Shown: positions 1 through 9,007, numbered from the stretch's first letter. The stretch: DNA of 64,000 nt from Acetobacterium woodii DSM 1030 (GCF_000247605.1 NC_016894.1:434001-498000); one strand, 5' to 3'. The notes: generated by a model not told the origin, from the letters alone. Numbers and translations are program-made.

Positions 1-1572
1 AAATACGTTATCAGCCGTCATCGGGCCGGTTTCAACAAAGATATTTTATTAAACTTGATTGCGATGGGAAGCGATGTGGTGGTGGAAGAAAAAATCATTG
101 CCGAACGGCCGGGCGTTTATGATATTAGAAAAAACGCCTATGATGATATCTTAAACAACTATTATAAAATGCATACCGATGATTTGCTGGAAAAGGTTCG
201 CCACGCAATCATTTTGAAAAAAATCGGTAAAACACCGATGATGGATACTGAAACCAGGCATATTGCCAACGATTTAGTGGCCCTCCAAAAGCGTGAAGAT
301 ACGATCGAATTGTTAAGAGGGATTGAGGACATTTATGTTAAATATTTTCCGATGTTTGTGGAAGCGGATGGCGGAGAAATAAACGAAGCGGGAAACAGTA
401 AAAATGGTAACCGGGGCGATTTCTCTGATTTTATGCTCGAAGAAATGTTTGAAGATCCCGAAGAACAGGATATTGAAGCTTCAATTGAAGAGATTTCCGA
501 AGCACTGATGGGCGAAACGCAAGGGGATCTTGAAAATGTCAATAGCAATAAAGATAATCGAATTTTACGGGTGCAAGAAGAAGACATTGAGAAGATTTAT
601 GAAAAAGTGGCCTATTATTATGGCAATTCGTTTTTAGATAATAACGAAGTCAGAAAACTTCAAAATCGGGTCTGTAGCGGGGAACATGGTAATTGTCGAA
701 TTCATATGACTGACGGTGTTATTCGGAGTGACAGCGATAATGAATTTCAGCAAAAATATGTGCAGCGCCATCAGGCCAAAAATATCGATGTTTTTCGGGC
801 TAACCAGAAGGTCTTTAAACGAAATATCAATAAGTTAAAGGAAAGTATCTCGCGGACTTTGGTGCAGGAAGAAATTATTGACGCGATTCCATCCGATGCC
901 GGTCAATTGATTCCCAATAAGTTATGGCGGGTTGGCCGCAGTAGCAATAATAAGGTTTTCGTTAAAAATATTGATAATAATAAAGGTAGTTTTGTGGTTG
1001 ATATTCTCATCGATTCCAGTGGTTCGCAACGTCGAAATCAATCACGGGTTGCGATTCAGGCTTATATTCTGGCCCAGTCGCTAACACTGGTGGGAATTCC
1101 CAACCGGGTGCTGGGTTTTTCCAGTTTTCTCGATTATACCGTGATCAAACGCTTTAGAGACTACGAATCGCCGCTTTCAGCCAACGAAAATATTTTCGAG
1201 TATTATTGCTCCGGTAATAATCGCGATGGCTTAGCCATTAAGGCAACTTGTGAAGATTTGCTAAAACGGCAGGAAGACAATAAGATTCTGATTGTCTTAA
1301 GCGATGGCCGCCCCAATGACATTAAAGTCGGAAAAGGACAAGCAAATGATTTAACTGAAGCCTACCGCGGTCGGGTAGCGATCTCGGATACGGCCAGAGA
1401 AGTGCGTTCGGCGAGACAGCAGGGGATTATGATTCTGGGCGTGTTTACCGGAAAAGAGCAGGATCTGATGGCCGAGAAACTGATTTATGGCAAAGATTTT
1501 GCGTATATTAAAGATATCAACCGTTTTGCGGATATGGTTATTAAATATTTGAAACAGATTATTACAAATTAA
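1..1572 (+). CDS. VWA-domain protein, NorD/CobT-like (5' end outside window)
   Basis: The reading frame is open from base 1, so the start lies upstream and the protein is N-terminally incomplete here (at least 523 residues). The C-terminal ~200 residues form a von Willebrand factor A domain: the MIDAS motif DSSGS lies in a hydrophobic strand (VVDILIDSSGS) and a later LSDGRPND segment supplies the second metal-site loop. The middle is acidic and probably disordered (many D/E around bases 360-520). This layout is that of the NorD/CobT family, which work with MoxR-type AAA+ ATPases to remodel or metallate partner enzymes. The ATPase partner, if present, would be upstream and is not visible. The family call is fairly safe; the target is unknown. 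Confidence 0.75.
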   Translation, partial: KYVISRHRAGFNKDILLNLIAMGSDVVVEEKIIAERPGVYDIRKNAYDDILNNYYKMHTDDLLEKVRHAIILKKIGKTPMMDTETRHIANDLVALQKREDTIELLRGIEDIYVKYFPMFVEADGGEINEAGNSKNGNRGDFSDFMLEEMFEDPEEQDIEASIEEISEALMGETQGDLENVNSNKDNRILRVQEEDIEKIYEKVAYYYGNSFLDNNEVRKLQNRVCSGEHGNCRIHMTDGVIRSDSDNEFQQKYVQRHQAKNIDVFRANQKVFKRNINKLKESISRTLVQEEIIDAIPSDAGQLIPNKLWRVGRSSNNKVFVKNIDNNKGSFVVDILIDSSGSQRRNQSRVAIQAYILAQSLTLVGIPNRVLGFSSFLDYTVIKRFRDYESPLSANENIFEYYCSGNNRDGLAIKATCEDLLKRQEDNKILIVLSDGRPNDIKVGKGQANDLTEAYRGRVAISDTAREVRSARQQGIMILGVFTGKEQDLMAEKLIYGKDFAYIKDINRFADMVIKYLKQIITN

Positions 1573-1648
1573 GAAGCAATCATAAAACCACCAGTTTGTA
1601 GTGATCAAATCAAAATTGATAAAAATTAGTTTAAAAGGAGTGGATGAG

Positions 1649-2662
1649 TTGAATTATCAGGAAATTGAAAAAAAAGCCCGGGAAAATTTAAATGGAAGTT
1701 GTAAAGTTTGTCCTGTTTGTAATGGAAAAGCCTGCGCCGGAGAGGTTCCGGGAATGGGCGGAAAAGGCACGGGTGAGGCGTTTAAAATAAATGTTGAAGC
1801 GTTAGCCGCTTATAAGCTGAATATGCGTGTGATTCATGATGCCAAAGATCCGGATACCACAACCGTTTTGTTGGGCAAAAAAATGGCGATCCCGGTGTTT
1901 GCAGCACCGGTTTCAGGAACCACCTTGAATATGGGCGGAAAGTTTTCAGAAGCCGAATATATTCAGTGGATTATTGGCGGTTGTCTTGATTCAGGCATTT
2001 ATCCCATGGTTGGCGATACGGCGGTTGATGCTTTTTTAACCACGAATCTTGAGCAATTGAAGAAATTTGACGGGCAAGGCATCGCTATTATAAAACCCTG
2101 GGAAAATAGCAATGTCATCCAAAAGATCAAGCTGGCCGAAGCATCCGGCGTATATGCCGTCGGAATGGATATTGATGCTGCCGGACTGATTACCTTAGCC
2201 CTTCATGGAAAACCGGTGGGGCCAAAATCGGTTGAAGAGATAAAACAAATTGTTGCCAGTACTAAATTGCCATTTATATTAAAAGGAATCATGACGGTCG
2301 ATGAAGCGGAACTGGCAGTGGCTGCCGGGGTTCAGGCAATTGGGGTTTCCAATCATGGTGGCCGGGTGTTGGATCAAACCCCGGGAGTTGCCGATGTGCT
2401 GCCGGAAATTGCCGCTGCGGTCAAAGGAAAGGTCACAATTCTTGCCGATGGTGGGGTTCGAAATGGCGTTGACGTATTAAAAATGCTGGCCCTTGGAGCC
2501 GATGGCGTTCTTGTTGGCAGACCACTGGTAACGGCGTCGTTTGGGGGACAAACCGAGGGCGTAAAAACGTATCTCGAGATCATGAAAAACGAACTGAAAT
2601 CAGCAATGGTATTAACCGGTTGCAAATCGATCAAAGATATCAATGAAAGAATTATTTTTTAA
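1649..2662 (+). CDS. FMN-dependent alpha-hydroxy-acid oxidase/dehydrogenase family protein
   Basis: A 337-residue TIM-barrel flavoprotein of the lactate/glycolate oxidase family. Visible hallmarks are the substrate/FMN-binding Lys in FILKGIMTVDEA, the catalytic-His segment GVSNHGGR, and the FMN phosphate-binding ends ILADGGVRNG and GADGVLVGRP. The first ~35 residues carry four Cys (CKVCPVCNGKAC), as in the anaerobe branch of the family; they might bind metal or form a disulfide. I place the start at TTG 1649, 8 bases after AAAAGGAG (1633-1640); the longer GTG start at 1601 has no ribosome-binding site. It probably oxidises a small 2-hydroxy acid such as lactate, but substrate and electron acceptor cannot be read from sequence. 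It starts 76 bases after the VWA gene and may be co-transcribed with it. Confidence 0.8.
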   Translation: MNYQEIEKKARENLNGSCKVCPVCNGKACAGEVPGMGGKGTGEAFKINVEALAAYKLNMRVIHDAKDPDTTTVLLGKKMAIPVFAAPVSGTTLNMGGKFSEAEYIQWIIGGCLDSGIYPMVGDTAVDAFLTTNLEQLKKFDGQGIAIIKPWENSNVIQKIKLAEASGVYAVGMDIDAAGLITLALHGKPVGPKSVEEIKQIVASTKLPFILKGIMTVDEAELAVAAGVQAIGVSNHGGRVLDQTPGVADVLPEIAAAVKGKVTILADGGVRNGVDVLKMLALGADGVLVGRPLVTASFGGQTEGVKTYLEIMKNELKSAMVLTGCKSIKDINERIIF

Positions 2663-2724
2663 ACAAATTAAAAAACCGCAACCGGAAAGTAGTTTATTAA
2701 AAAAATCGGTGCCTGGCCGCCGTT

Positions 2725-3135
2725 TTAATTGGGATTGGGGTCGGTAAACGTATCAACCTTGGTAAATTGAGCTTTGCCGAGTTGTGAGATGGTTTCTAAA
2801 ATCAGGGTATTGCCATCGATGGTATAGATTACCGGAACCTGATTCGGGTTTTCGTCAGAACATTCATCGTGGTCAGTACACGGATCAACATCGGGATAGG
2901 CACTTCGCAATAAACGACCGTTTTTTAATTCATAATGACATTCCAAGTGTTCCCAGTTGCCCTCGCCATCACAGCGGTCAAGCAGCACCTGATGATCCGA
3001 GGTAAATTCATAATTAATTATTTTGCCGGGTTCATTACTTTCCCACTTACCAACGATGGAATTTGTTTTGGTACAGCCGCTTAAGGCGAGCACCAGCAGA
3101 ACTAAAATTGTACTAAAGAGGAGGTTCTTTTTCAT
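2725..3135 (-). CDS. Small secreted lipoprotein, unknown function
   Basis: A 136-residue protein with a lysine-started hydrophobic signal peptide and a lipobox LSGC (Cys21), so it should be lipid-anchored on the outer face of the membrane. The mature part begins with IVGKWES, the opening of a small beta-barrel fold common in lipoproteins of the lipocalin-like/DUF5640 type. It has several acidic and Cys residues in the middle (DPCTDHDECSDE) that could bind a metal or form a disulfide. It is convergent with the preceding oxidase gene and divergent from the leuA leader. No function is assigned. Confidence 0.7.
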   Translation of the reverse strand: MKKNLLFSTILVLLVLALSGCTKTNSIVGKWESNEPGKIINYEFTSDHQVLLDRCDGEGNWEHLECHYELKNGRLLRSAYPDVDPCTDHDECSDENPNQVPVIYTIDGNTLILETISQLGKAQFTKVDTFTDPNPN

Positions 3136-3354
3136 GTTGGACCTTTCTAAATCGGTGTTATTGGTTAATCATAAAAGAAACTGGCAAACATTGCAATCAA
3201 TATTTATCAGACATGAGTAGGTGAGTGTTAATCGGGGTTTGAAGGTTGAAAAAACAGCAGACTTTATATCAGTCGGTTGTTTTTTCTTGTTTGGAAAAGC
3301 TTTTTTAAAATTTGAAAATTTTACAACAACAGGTAGCGATTGCTTAAAATAGGG

Positions 3355-3383
3355 TTGACAAGTGAGGAATATTCGTTTATGAT
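3355..3383 (+). promoter_or_regulatory. Sigma-A promoter of the leuA T-box transcript
   Basis: TTGACA (3355-3360) and TATGAT (3378-3383) are separated by exactly 17 bases. Initiation around 3390 puts the transcript start just before the T-box leader. Confidence 0.8.
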
Positions 3384-3401
3384 TAACCAAATATCAAAAA
3401 A

Positions 3402-3668
3402 CGTTGATGAGGAATAGTAGTTGTTCGATGACTTTCAGAGATCTGCTGGTTGGTGTGAAGCAGAAGTTAAAAAATGACGAACTCACCCCGGAGTTACTTG
3501 CTGAAATGTTGCCGATGAAGAGTTGGTGCCATAGTAGGTTAAGTCGGACGCCCACCGTTACAGGGGATGGATATCGGTTTTATAAACCCGTATTGAAGAC
3601 AACCCATATAAAAATAGAGTGGTATAGCAGATTTTCGTCTGTCTCGTTTGGAGACAGGCGTTTTTTTA
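3402..3668 (+). promoter_or_regulatory. Leucine T-box riboswitch, full unit with terminator
   Basis: Classical T-box landmarks appear in order: the GATGAGGAATAGTAG 5' block (3406-3420), the AGAGA motif (3437-3441) with GGTTGGTG distal-loop sequence, a GAACTC specifier region (3479-3484) whose CTC codon is leucine and is followed by A, the CCGTTACAG linker near 3556, a stem III (ATATCGGTTT with its partner), then T-box AGAGTGGTATAGC (3616-3628). It ends with an intrinsic terminator, GTCTGTCTC/GAGACAGGC plus a run of T (3637-3667). TGGT in the T-box can pair with the ACCA end of tRNA-Leu. The ACCGCGG part of the usual T-box is replaced by ATAGC. Confidence 0.85.
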
Positions 3669-3675
3669 TATGAAC

Positions 3676-3800
3676 AGAACCTTCAGGTATGTGGATATTA
3701 AAGGGTATCGAGAAAGTGCATACAGTTGCCTGTATGAATAAGAGTGGTACCGCGGAAAACTCCCTTTTCGTCTCTGATTGAGATAAGAAGGGAGTTTTTT
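3676..3800 (+). promoter_or_regulatory. Second T-box module without stem I, with terminator
   Basis: A canonical T-box AGAGTGGTACCGCGG (3741-3755) follows a short stem III-type hairpin (ATACAG/CTGTAT) and leads into a strong terminator, ACTCCCTT (3759-3766) with AAGGGAGT (3788-3795) and six T. No second stem I or specifier is visible in the ~65 bases between the first terminator and this unit, so it either reuses the first unit's specifier domain or is a partial duplication. Confidence 0.75.
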
Positions 3801-3826
3801 GCGTAATAACGAAAGTGACGATCAAA

Positions 3827-3862
3827 GCTAGGTCTAAAGCTTAGGGCACTTTCGCAATTACC
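3827..3862. repeat. Internally deleted remnant of the 171-bp palindromic element
   Basis: TAGG at 3829-3832 is joined directly to a sequence (about 3833-3862) that matches the last 30 bases of the 171-bp element found elsewhere in the window, ending TTTCGCAATTACC. It is flanked by CGATCAAA on both sides (3819-3826 and 3862-3869), as expected of a target duplication. It lies between the T-box terminator and the leuA ribosome-binding site. Confidence 0.55.
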
Positions 3863-3890
3863 GATCAAAATTCAGATAAGGAGAAATAAG

Positions 3891-5423
3891 ATGGCACGAA
3901 AAATTTATGTATTTGATACAACGTTAAGAGATGGGGAACAGGTACCGGGGGCTAAACTTAATCTGGTAGAAAAGCTTGATGTTGCTGAACAGATCGCCAA
4001 AATGAAGGTTGATATGATGGAAGTAGGTTTCCCGTCATCCTCGCAAGGCGATTTTGAGGCCGTTCAGGCGATCAGCCGCAAAATTGGAAAGGATGTTTCA
4101 ATTGCGGCGTTAGGGCGGGCGGTCCGGTCAGATATTGATTGCATTTATGAAAGTATTCGCGAAGCGGAGAATCCTCTGATTCACATTGTATTGGGTTCAT
4201 CGGATGTTCATGTTTCAAAAAAATTCGGCAAAACGCCACAACAGGTGATCGAAATGGGTGTGGGCGCTGTAAAATATGCCAGTTCCTTGCTGCCACAGGT
4301 TCAGTATTCGTTAGAAGATGCCAGTCGTTCGGAGTTTGACTATCTCTGGCAAACCATTGAAGCGGTGGTAAAAGCCGGGGCCACCATCATCAATGTTCCC
4401 GACACGGTCGGTTTTGCGATTCCCGAAAAATTTGGACAATTGATTTATCGCATCAATGATCGTTTAAAAAACCTCGACCCTAAAGTAATGCTGAGCGTCC
4501 ATTGCCATAACGATACGGGTCTGGCCACGGCCAACACCCTGGCGGCAGTAAAAAACGGGGCCGATAAGGTCGAATGTACGATTAACGGCATTGGTGAGCG
4601 GGCTGGGAATACCTCTTTAGAGGAAGTCGTGATGGGGATCAAACTCCATGGGGATTATTATGGCGGGTATACCACGGTCGATAGTCACCAGATTTATGAA
4701 ACATCACGGATGGTTAGTGCCACCATGGGATTGGACATTCAAGTGAATAAGGCGATTACTGGGGAAAATGCCTTTGCCCATTCATCCGGAATCCATCAGG
4801 ATGGGCTGCTCAAATCGAAAGATGTCTACGAAATTATGGACCCCGAAACCATCGGTGCGCCAGCGATGGAAATCGTTCTGACGGCCAGATCTGGTCGTCA
4901 TGCATTTGCCCATGTGACCAGCCGTTTAGGTTTTGATATTCCAGAAACATTAAGTGCGGAAATCTATAAAAAGTTTTTACTGATGGCTGATGAAAAAAAA
5001 GAGATTTATGATAATGATGTACTCAATTTGTTAAATAGCTGTTCGCTGGTTTGTCGCGGTGAATATCCCGAACTCTGGCAGCTGGTGGATTATCAGTTGT
5101 CGGTAACCAAGCAGTTGCCCACAGCAACGATAGAGCTGGTTAAAGGGACAAAAAAAGTAGTGCAAAGTCAAAGTGGAACGGGTGTGATTGATGCATTATA
5201 CGGGGCAATTATTGGTGCTATCGGGGCTCCCATTGAGCTGATTGATTACCGCATTAACAGTTTAAGTCGGGGCAAGGGCAGCCTGGGCAAGGTGACCGCT
5301 CAAATTCGCAGTGATGCTCAACTGTATACGGGAAAGGCGATTGAACAGGATGTGATTCGTGCCAGTGCTTTAGCACTGATTAATGCCGTAAATAAGATGG
5401 TCTTGGAACAAACTAGGGCGTAA
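3891..5423 (+). CDS. leuA: 2-isopropylmalate synthase
   Basis: A 510-residue enzyme that condenses acetyl-CoA with 2-ketoisovalerate, the first committed step of leucine synthesis. The N-terminal HMGL barrel has the signature DTTLRDGEQVPG with metal-binding Asp, and the HxH metal site VHCHNDTG. SSGIHQDGLLK follows in the linker, and the last ~130 residues form the LeuA allosteric (leucine feedback) domain. Length is normal. ATG 3891 follows AAGGAG closely. The leucine-type T-box leader directly upstream supports leuA over the homologous homocitrate or citramalate synthases. The next leucine genes do not follow; glutamate dehydrogenase does, from its own promoter. Confidence 0.93.
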   Translation: MARKIYVFDTTLRDGEQVPGAKLNLVEKLDVAEQIAKMKVDMMEVGFPSSSQGDFEAVQAISRKIGKDVSIAALGRAVRSDIDCIYESIREAENPLIHIVLGSSDVHVSKKFGKTPQQVIEMGVGAVKYASSLLPQVQYSLEDASRSEFDYLWQTIEAVVKAGATIINVPDTVGFAIPEKFGQLIYRINDRLKNLDPKVMLSVHCHNDTGLATANTLAAVKNGADKVECTINGIGERAGNTSLEEVVMGIKLHGDYYGGYTTVDSHQIYETSRMVSATMGLDIQVNKAITGENAFAHSSGIHQDGLLKSKDVYEIMDPETIGAPAMEIVLTARSGRHAFAHVTSRLGFDIPETLSAEIYKKFLLMADEKKEIYDNDVLNLLNSCSLVCRGEYPELWQLVDYQLSVTKQLPTATIELVKGTKKVVQSQSGTGVIDALYGAIIGAIGAPIELIDYRINSLSRGKGSLGKVTAQIRSDAQLYTGKAIEQDVIRASALALINAVNKMVLEQTRA

Positions 5424-5641
5424 CTACTTTATAGTTTGGCTTGAGTGTAGAGAGAAAGCACCGCATCGGGTTCATTAAATTTTGCGATTCGCTATTTTGA
5501 GAATAAAGCGGTTGCTGACAAAAAAATTGACAGCGCTTAAGAAAGACGGACATTATTTTATTAAGTAATAATGGCAAATAAATAATATGTTTAGGTTTGT
5601 ATAGTTAAAATAGTTAAGTTAAGAGGTCTTTGACTTACTGA
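5424..5641. other. Intergenic stretch between leuA and gdhA
   Basis: About 290 bases separate leuA from gdhA. I see no convincing ORF and no clear intrinsic terminator for leuA; the 3' part holds the gdhA promoter listed separately. Confidence 0.5.
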
Positions 5642-5671
5642 TTGACAATGATTTTGTTTTAAGTTTATGAT
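5642..5671 (+). promoter_or_regulatory. Putative gdhA promoter
   Basis: TTGACA (5642-5647) and TATGAT (5666-5671) with an 18-base spacer, about 50 bases before the gdhA start codon. Confidence 0.6.
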
Positions 5672-5720
5672 TAGTAGCAGTTGATAAACAACAATAATTG
5701 ATAAACAGGAGACAATGTTA

Positions 5721-6980
5721 ATGAGAGCGTCCTATGACCCCTATGAAAATGTAATTGAAGTAATGACCGAAGCAATGGAAATTGGCAAAATGAATAAATA
5801 TATGTTTGATATAATTAAAAACCCGCAACGGGAGACTAAAGTTTATTTGCCGGTAGAAATGGATGATGGAAGCGTACAGGTGTTTGAAGGGTATCGGGTG
5901 CAGCATTCCAATATTCGGGGACCATTTAAAGGAGGCATCCGATTTCATCCCGATTGTAATTTAAATGAGGTAAAAGCGCTGGCGACCTGGATGTCATTAA
6001 AATGCGCGGTTGTTAATATTCCTTATGGCGGAGCAAAAGGCGGGGTGCGGGTTGATCCCAGTGAATTGTCACAACGGGAGCTTAGAAAGTTAACCAGACG
6101 TTATGCATTTGCGATTGAACCGTTGATTGGTGCCGATACCGATATTCCGGCTCCTGATGTGAATACAAACGCACAAACGATGGCCTGGATTCTGGATACG
6201 TACAGTATGCTCAAAGGAAAACCCTGTCCCGGGGTGGTCACCGGAAAACCGGTCGAACTGGGCGGCTCAAAAGGCCGGAATTCGGCAACTGGTCGAGGGG
6301 TGGCAATCAGTGCCAAGCTGATTCTGGAAAAAGACGGGAAAAAACTCGAAGATGTGACCGTTGCAATTTCCGGAATGGGAAATGTCGGGGGAAACGCGGC
6401 CCGGATATTGGGACATCGTGGCGTTAAAATTGTGGCTTTAAGCGATGTTTCGGGAGCAATATATTGTGAAAACGGACTTGATGCCGATGTGATATCAGAA
6501 TTTTTGGAAATCCCCGGAAATGTTTTAAATAAATATCAAGGTGAAGGGATTACCCATATTTCGCATGAAGAATTATTGACTTGTAAATGTGATATTCTGA
6601 TTCCAGCGGCGCTGGAAAATCAGATCAATGAAGATAATGCGCGAAAACTTCAATGTTCCTATATTATTGAAGGGGCGAACGGACCAACCAGTGTTGAAGC
6701 AGACGCGATTATCGCAGAAAGAGGGATTGTGCTGATACCGGATATTTTTGCTAATAGCGGTGGTGTGATTGTATCCTATTTTGAGTGGGTGCAGAATATT
6801 CAGATCTTAACCTGGAATCGCGAACAGGTTAACAAAACCTTAGAAAAAATTATGACTGCAGCTTTTGCCGAGATCGTTGAAGAAAGTAAACAATCCCAAT
6901 GTTCATATCGGATGGCGGCTTATATTATTGCTTTAAAACGATTGATTTACGCCGAAGAGATTAAAGGTATTTTTCCTTGA
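5721..6980 (+). CDS. gdhA: Glu/Leu/Phe/Val dehydrogenase, probably glutamate dehydrogenase
   Basis: A 419-residue amino-acid dehydrogenase. It has the substrate-binding segment RGPFKGGIRFHP, the catalytic-lysine region PYGGAKGGV with a following DIPAPDVNTNAQ, and a C-terminal Rossmann domain with VAISGMGNVGGNAA. This is the hexameric GluDH type of clostridia (about 420 residues), which interconverts glutamate with 2-oxoglutarate and ammonia. Start is ATG 5721, 8 bases after GGAGA (5708-5712); the ATG at 5715 is too close to the ribosome-binding site. It is monocistronic between its own promoter and a strong terminator. Coenzyme preference cannot be decided from sequence alone. Confidence 0.9.
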   Translation: MRASYDPYENVIEVMTEAMEIGKMNKYMFDIIKNPQRETKVYLPVEMDDGSVQVFEGYRVQHSNIRGPFKGGIRFHPDCNLNEVKALATWMSLKCAVVNIPYGGAKGGVRVDPSELSQRELRKLTRRYAFAIEPLIGADTDIPAPDVNTNAQTMAWILDTYSMLKGKPCPGVVTGKPVELGGSKGRNSATGRGVAISAKLILEKDGKKLEDVTVAISGMGNVGGNAARILGHRGVKIVALSDVSGAIYCENGLDADVISEFLEIPGNVLNKYQGEGITHISHEELLTCKCDILIPAALENQINEDNARKLQCSYIIEGANGPTSVEADAIIAERGIVLIPDIFANSGGVIVSYFEWVQNIQILTWNREQVNKTLEKIMTAAFAEIVEESKQSQCSYRMAAYIIALKRLIYAEEIKGIFP

Positions 6981-7036
6981 TTTGCGCTCCTTCGTTTGGC
7001 TGATGTTTAGAGGAGGGCTTTTTATAAAGCGAAAAT

Positions 7037-7084
7037 AAAACCGCCCTTTTAGTAGCATGAAAGCTGCTAAAAAGGCGGTTTTTG
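7037..7084. terminator. Bidirectional intrinsic terminator
   Basis: AAAACCGCCCTTTTAGTAGC pairs with GCTGCTAAAAAGGCGGTTTT, with A/T runs on both sides. It serves the convergent gdhA and the ChW-repeat hydrolase gene. Confidence 0.85.
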
Positions 7085-7104
7085 ATGGAATGTAGTAAAA
7101 ATTT

Positions 7105-8430
7105 TTAGTTCTCGCTCGCAATAATTGGGGCGGCATTAAGATGGGTCTGATAAATCAGGGCATGTCCGGCGGTGGTTGGATGAGGATCTAAATTGCCGGT
7201 AAACAAGCTGAAATTAACAAGAGGATCGGTACCTTGATAGCTATTAAAGGCGGTATAAACATCGGCCACATTGTAACCGGCATTGGGCGTCATAATGGTG
7301 GCATTGATCGCCTGAATGAATGGTTCAAAGACGGCATATAATGGATCTTGGGGATTGATGGGATCATATAGCGTAGCAACATAGATATCTGCCTGAGGAG
7401 CAAGCGTTTTAATGGTTGCAATAATTTGCGGCCAGTCGGTGGCAAACTCGGTCGTTCCAGCGGTCAGGTTGGTCTGTAGCTGTGGCAGTGCGGCAGTGAT
7501 GATATCCTGAGCTCCGGGATCAGCCAGAGCAGCAGCTAATTCAGCGGCAAAGGTGTCAGCGGTCGGGTCGAGATTAAAAGCCGCAGCCATCGTCATAATC
7601 ACCGGTGAAAGCAGATTGTTGCCGCCAATACTGATGGTAATTTCTTTAGCATCACGTATTGATGCGATTGTGGTTGGATCAGTCTGGAGTTGGGCCAACA
7701 GGTTACTGGATTGATATCCGGGGATACCGAGATTGACCAAAGCCAGGTCGTCGTTCCCGGGGCGGTCTTTTAAGTTATTATAAAACAGATCAACGTAATC
7801 ATAACCGGGGGCGGCACTCATACCGTAAGCAATGGAATCGCCAAGGGCGGTATAATTAACGGTTTTAACAATTTTTACCTCGATTGATTCCAATCGCAGG
7901 CTTTCTCCGGTGGAACCCAGTTCCGCTCCATTTTTTACCCAGCCCCATTGGTCGTCAATCATCGGAACATCGCCTTTGTTTTGGATATGACCGCGGTAAT
8001 AGACGTCGTATCCGTCAAGGCCAATCAGATTAATTTTGATCGCTTCAATGCGGAGGCTCTTGTCAGTGGTTCCGGCATAAGCTCCGTTTTCAACGGCACC
8101 CATCCAGCCTTTGTTTTGAACGTGAACGTCGTAACTGATGGCCGCACCAGCAGGGACATCGCCAGTAAGTTCGAGACAAAGTCCTTCTAAACGTAGACCT
8201 TCACCTTCGGTGCCCAGTTCGTTGGGACCGGTAATAAAACTGCCATCAGGTAAAGGAATATTGCCTTTATTCTGGACATGACCACGATACTGGACACCAA
8301 TGCTGTTTTCTGGTGAGGTATCATTATCGTTTACATCAGCAGCAAAAACAGCAGTTGAAAAAATCATTGACAACATCAAAATAAGAATCACTAAATGGCC
8401 GGCGACGGAACGTGTTTTTTTACTTTTCAT
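7105..8430 (-). CDS. Secreted SGNH/GDSL hydrolase with three ChW repeats
   Basis: A 441-residue protein with an N-terminal signal peptide ending near VFAADVND. Three clostridial ChW repeats follow (about residues 45-185), each with a HVQNKG or HIQNKG core and an LRLE/LRIE end. Only the middle repeat keeps the W right after NKG; the outer two have longer loops. An SGNH hydrolase domain fills the C-terminal ~245 residues: block I TALGDSIAYG with nucleophile Ser, block III ISIGGNN, and the Asp-His pair in LDPHPTTAGH. ChW repeats probably hold the enzyme at the cell surface, so it may be an esterase acting on wall, polysaccharide or lipid substrates. A six-repeat relative lies at 58747-60399. Confidence 0.85.
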   Translation of the reverse strand: MKSKKTRSVAGHLVILILMLSMIFSTAVFAADVNDNDTSPENSIGVQYRGHVQNKGNIPLPDGSFITGPNELGTEGEGLRLEGLCLELTGDVPAGAAISYDVHVQNKGWMGAVENGAYAGTTDKSLRIEAIKINLIGLDGYDVYYRGHIQNKGDVPMIDDQWGWVKNGAELGSTGESLRLESIEVKIVKTVNYTALGDSIAYGMSAAPGYDYVDLFYNNLKDRPGNDDLALVNLGIPGYQSSNLLAQLQTDPTTIASIRDAKEITISIGGNNLLSPVIMTMAAAFNLDPTADTFAAELAAALADPGAQDIITAALPQLQTNLTAGTTEFATDWPQIIATIKTLAPQADIYVATLYDPINPQDPLYAVFEPFIQAINATIMTPNAGYNVADVYTAFNSYQGTDPLVNFSLFTGNLDPHPTTAGHALIYQTHLNAAPIIASEN

Positions 8431-8943
8431 GAGTGAGTTCCTTTCACAGATAAAATAGGTTAATAGTAAATTTATTTTATACCTTTTTACAGAGATTGTA
8501 AACGGGATGAGATTATTTATTTAAACATAATATACTTTAGATCAGATAATCTTGTTTTTTTCTTAAATATTATGAAGTTATAGATATATTTAAGTAAAGG
8601 TAGTTACAATTTTATTCGTGAGAAAAGTTTCGACATCTTTCCTCACTTCACTATTTCTGAGCAGTGGATTTTAACGAATCCATTGCTCTTTATATTTTAC
8701 AAAGAATTCCGCACGATCATTTTTATTGAGTAGTTAGGCTCATTTATTGGCAAGGGGATTCTAAAAAATAGCGTTCCGCTAAAAAAGTCAGATAAATCGT
8801 CGACAAGACGATGGTGCAAGGCTAGAAACATCTTGATTATTAAGCAACCCTAATTCTGAACACCGCAAATAAATAAATGAATAAAAAATGAAAAACAGTG
8901 GTCAAAATAAGTAAGGGCAAAAATTTTTTTAACTAAAATATAG
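8431..8943. other. Long AT-rich intergenic region
   Basis: About 510 bases between two divergent genes with no supportable ORF. It contains a small hairpin ATCGTC/GACGAT near 8800 and TAGCG/CGCTA near 8770 within a moderately GC-richer patch (8700-8860) that could be an RNA leader, but it matches no riboswitch consensus I know. Confidence 0.4.
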
Positions 8944-8988
8944 TTGACAAATCAATCGTTTTTGCTTAGAATAATGTTGACAAGTCAA
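8944..8988 (+). promoter_or_regulatory. marR-efflux promoter with two palindromic operator candidates
   Basis: A promoter TTGACA (8944-8949), 17 bases, TAGAAT (8967-8972) is bracketed by two near-identical palindromes: TTGACAAATCAA (8944-8955), covering the -35, and TTGACAAGTCAA (8977-8988), just after the -10. Their centres are 33 bp apart, about three helical turns. This is the layout expected for autorepression by the MarR-family protein encoded next. Confidence 0.65.
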
Positions 8989-9007
8989 TCATAAAGAGGT
9001 GATCATA

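Noticed and set aside
3404-3673. 89-codon ORF over the leuA leader
   Set aside because: The sequence is fully explained by the T-box structure and terminator; the frame lacks a ribosome-binding site.
8760-8870. Possible cyclic-di-GMP or fluoride riboswitch
   Set aside because: Short hairpins and a GATGGTGCAAGGC stretch caught the eye, but the core conserved residues of those classes are missing.
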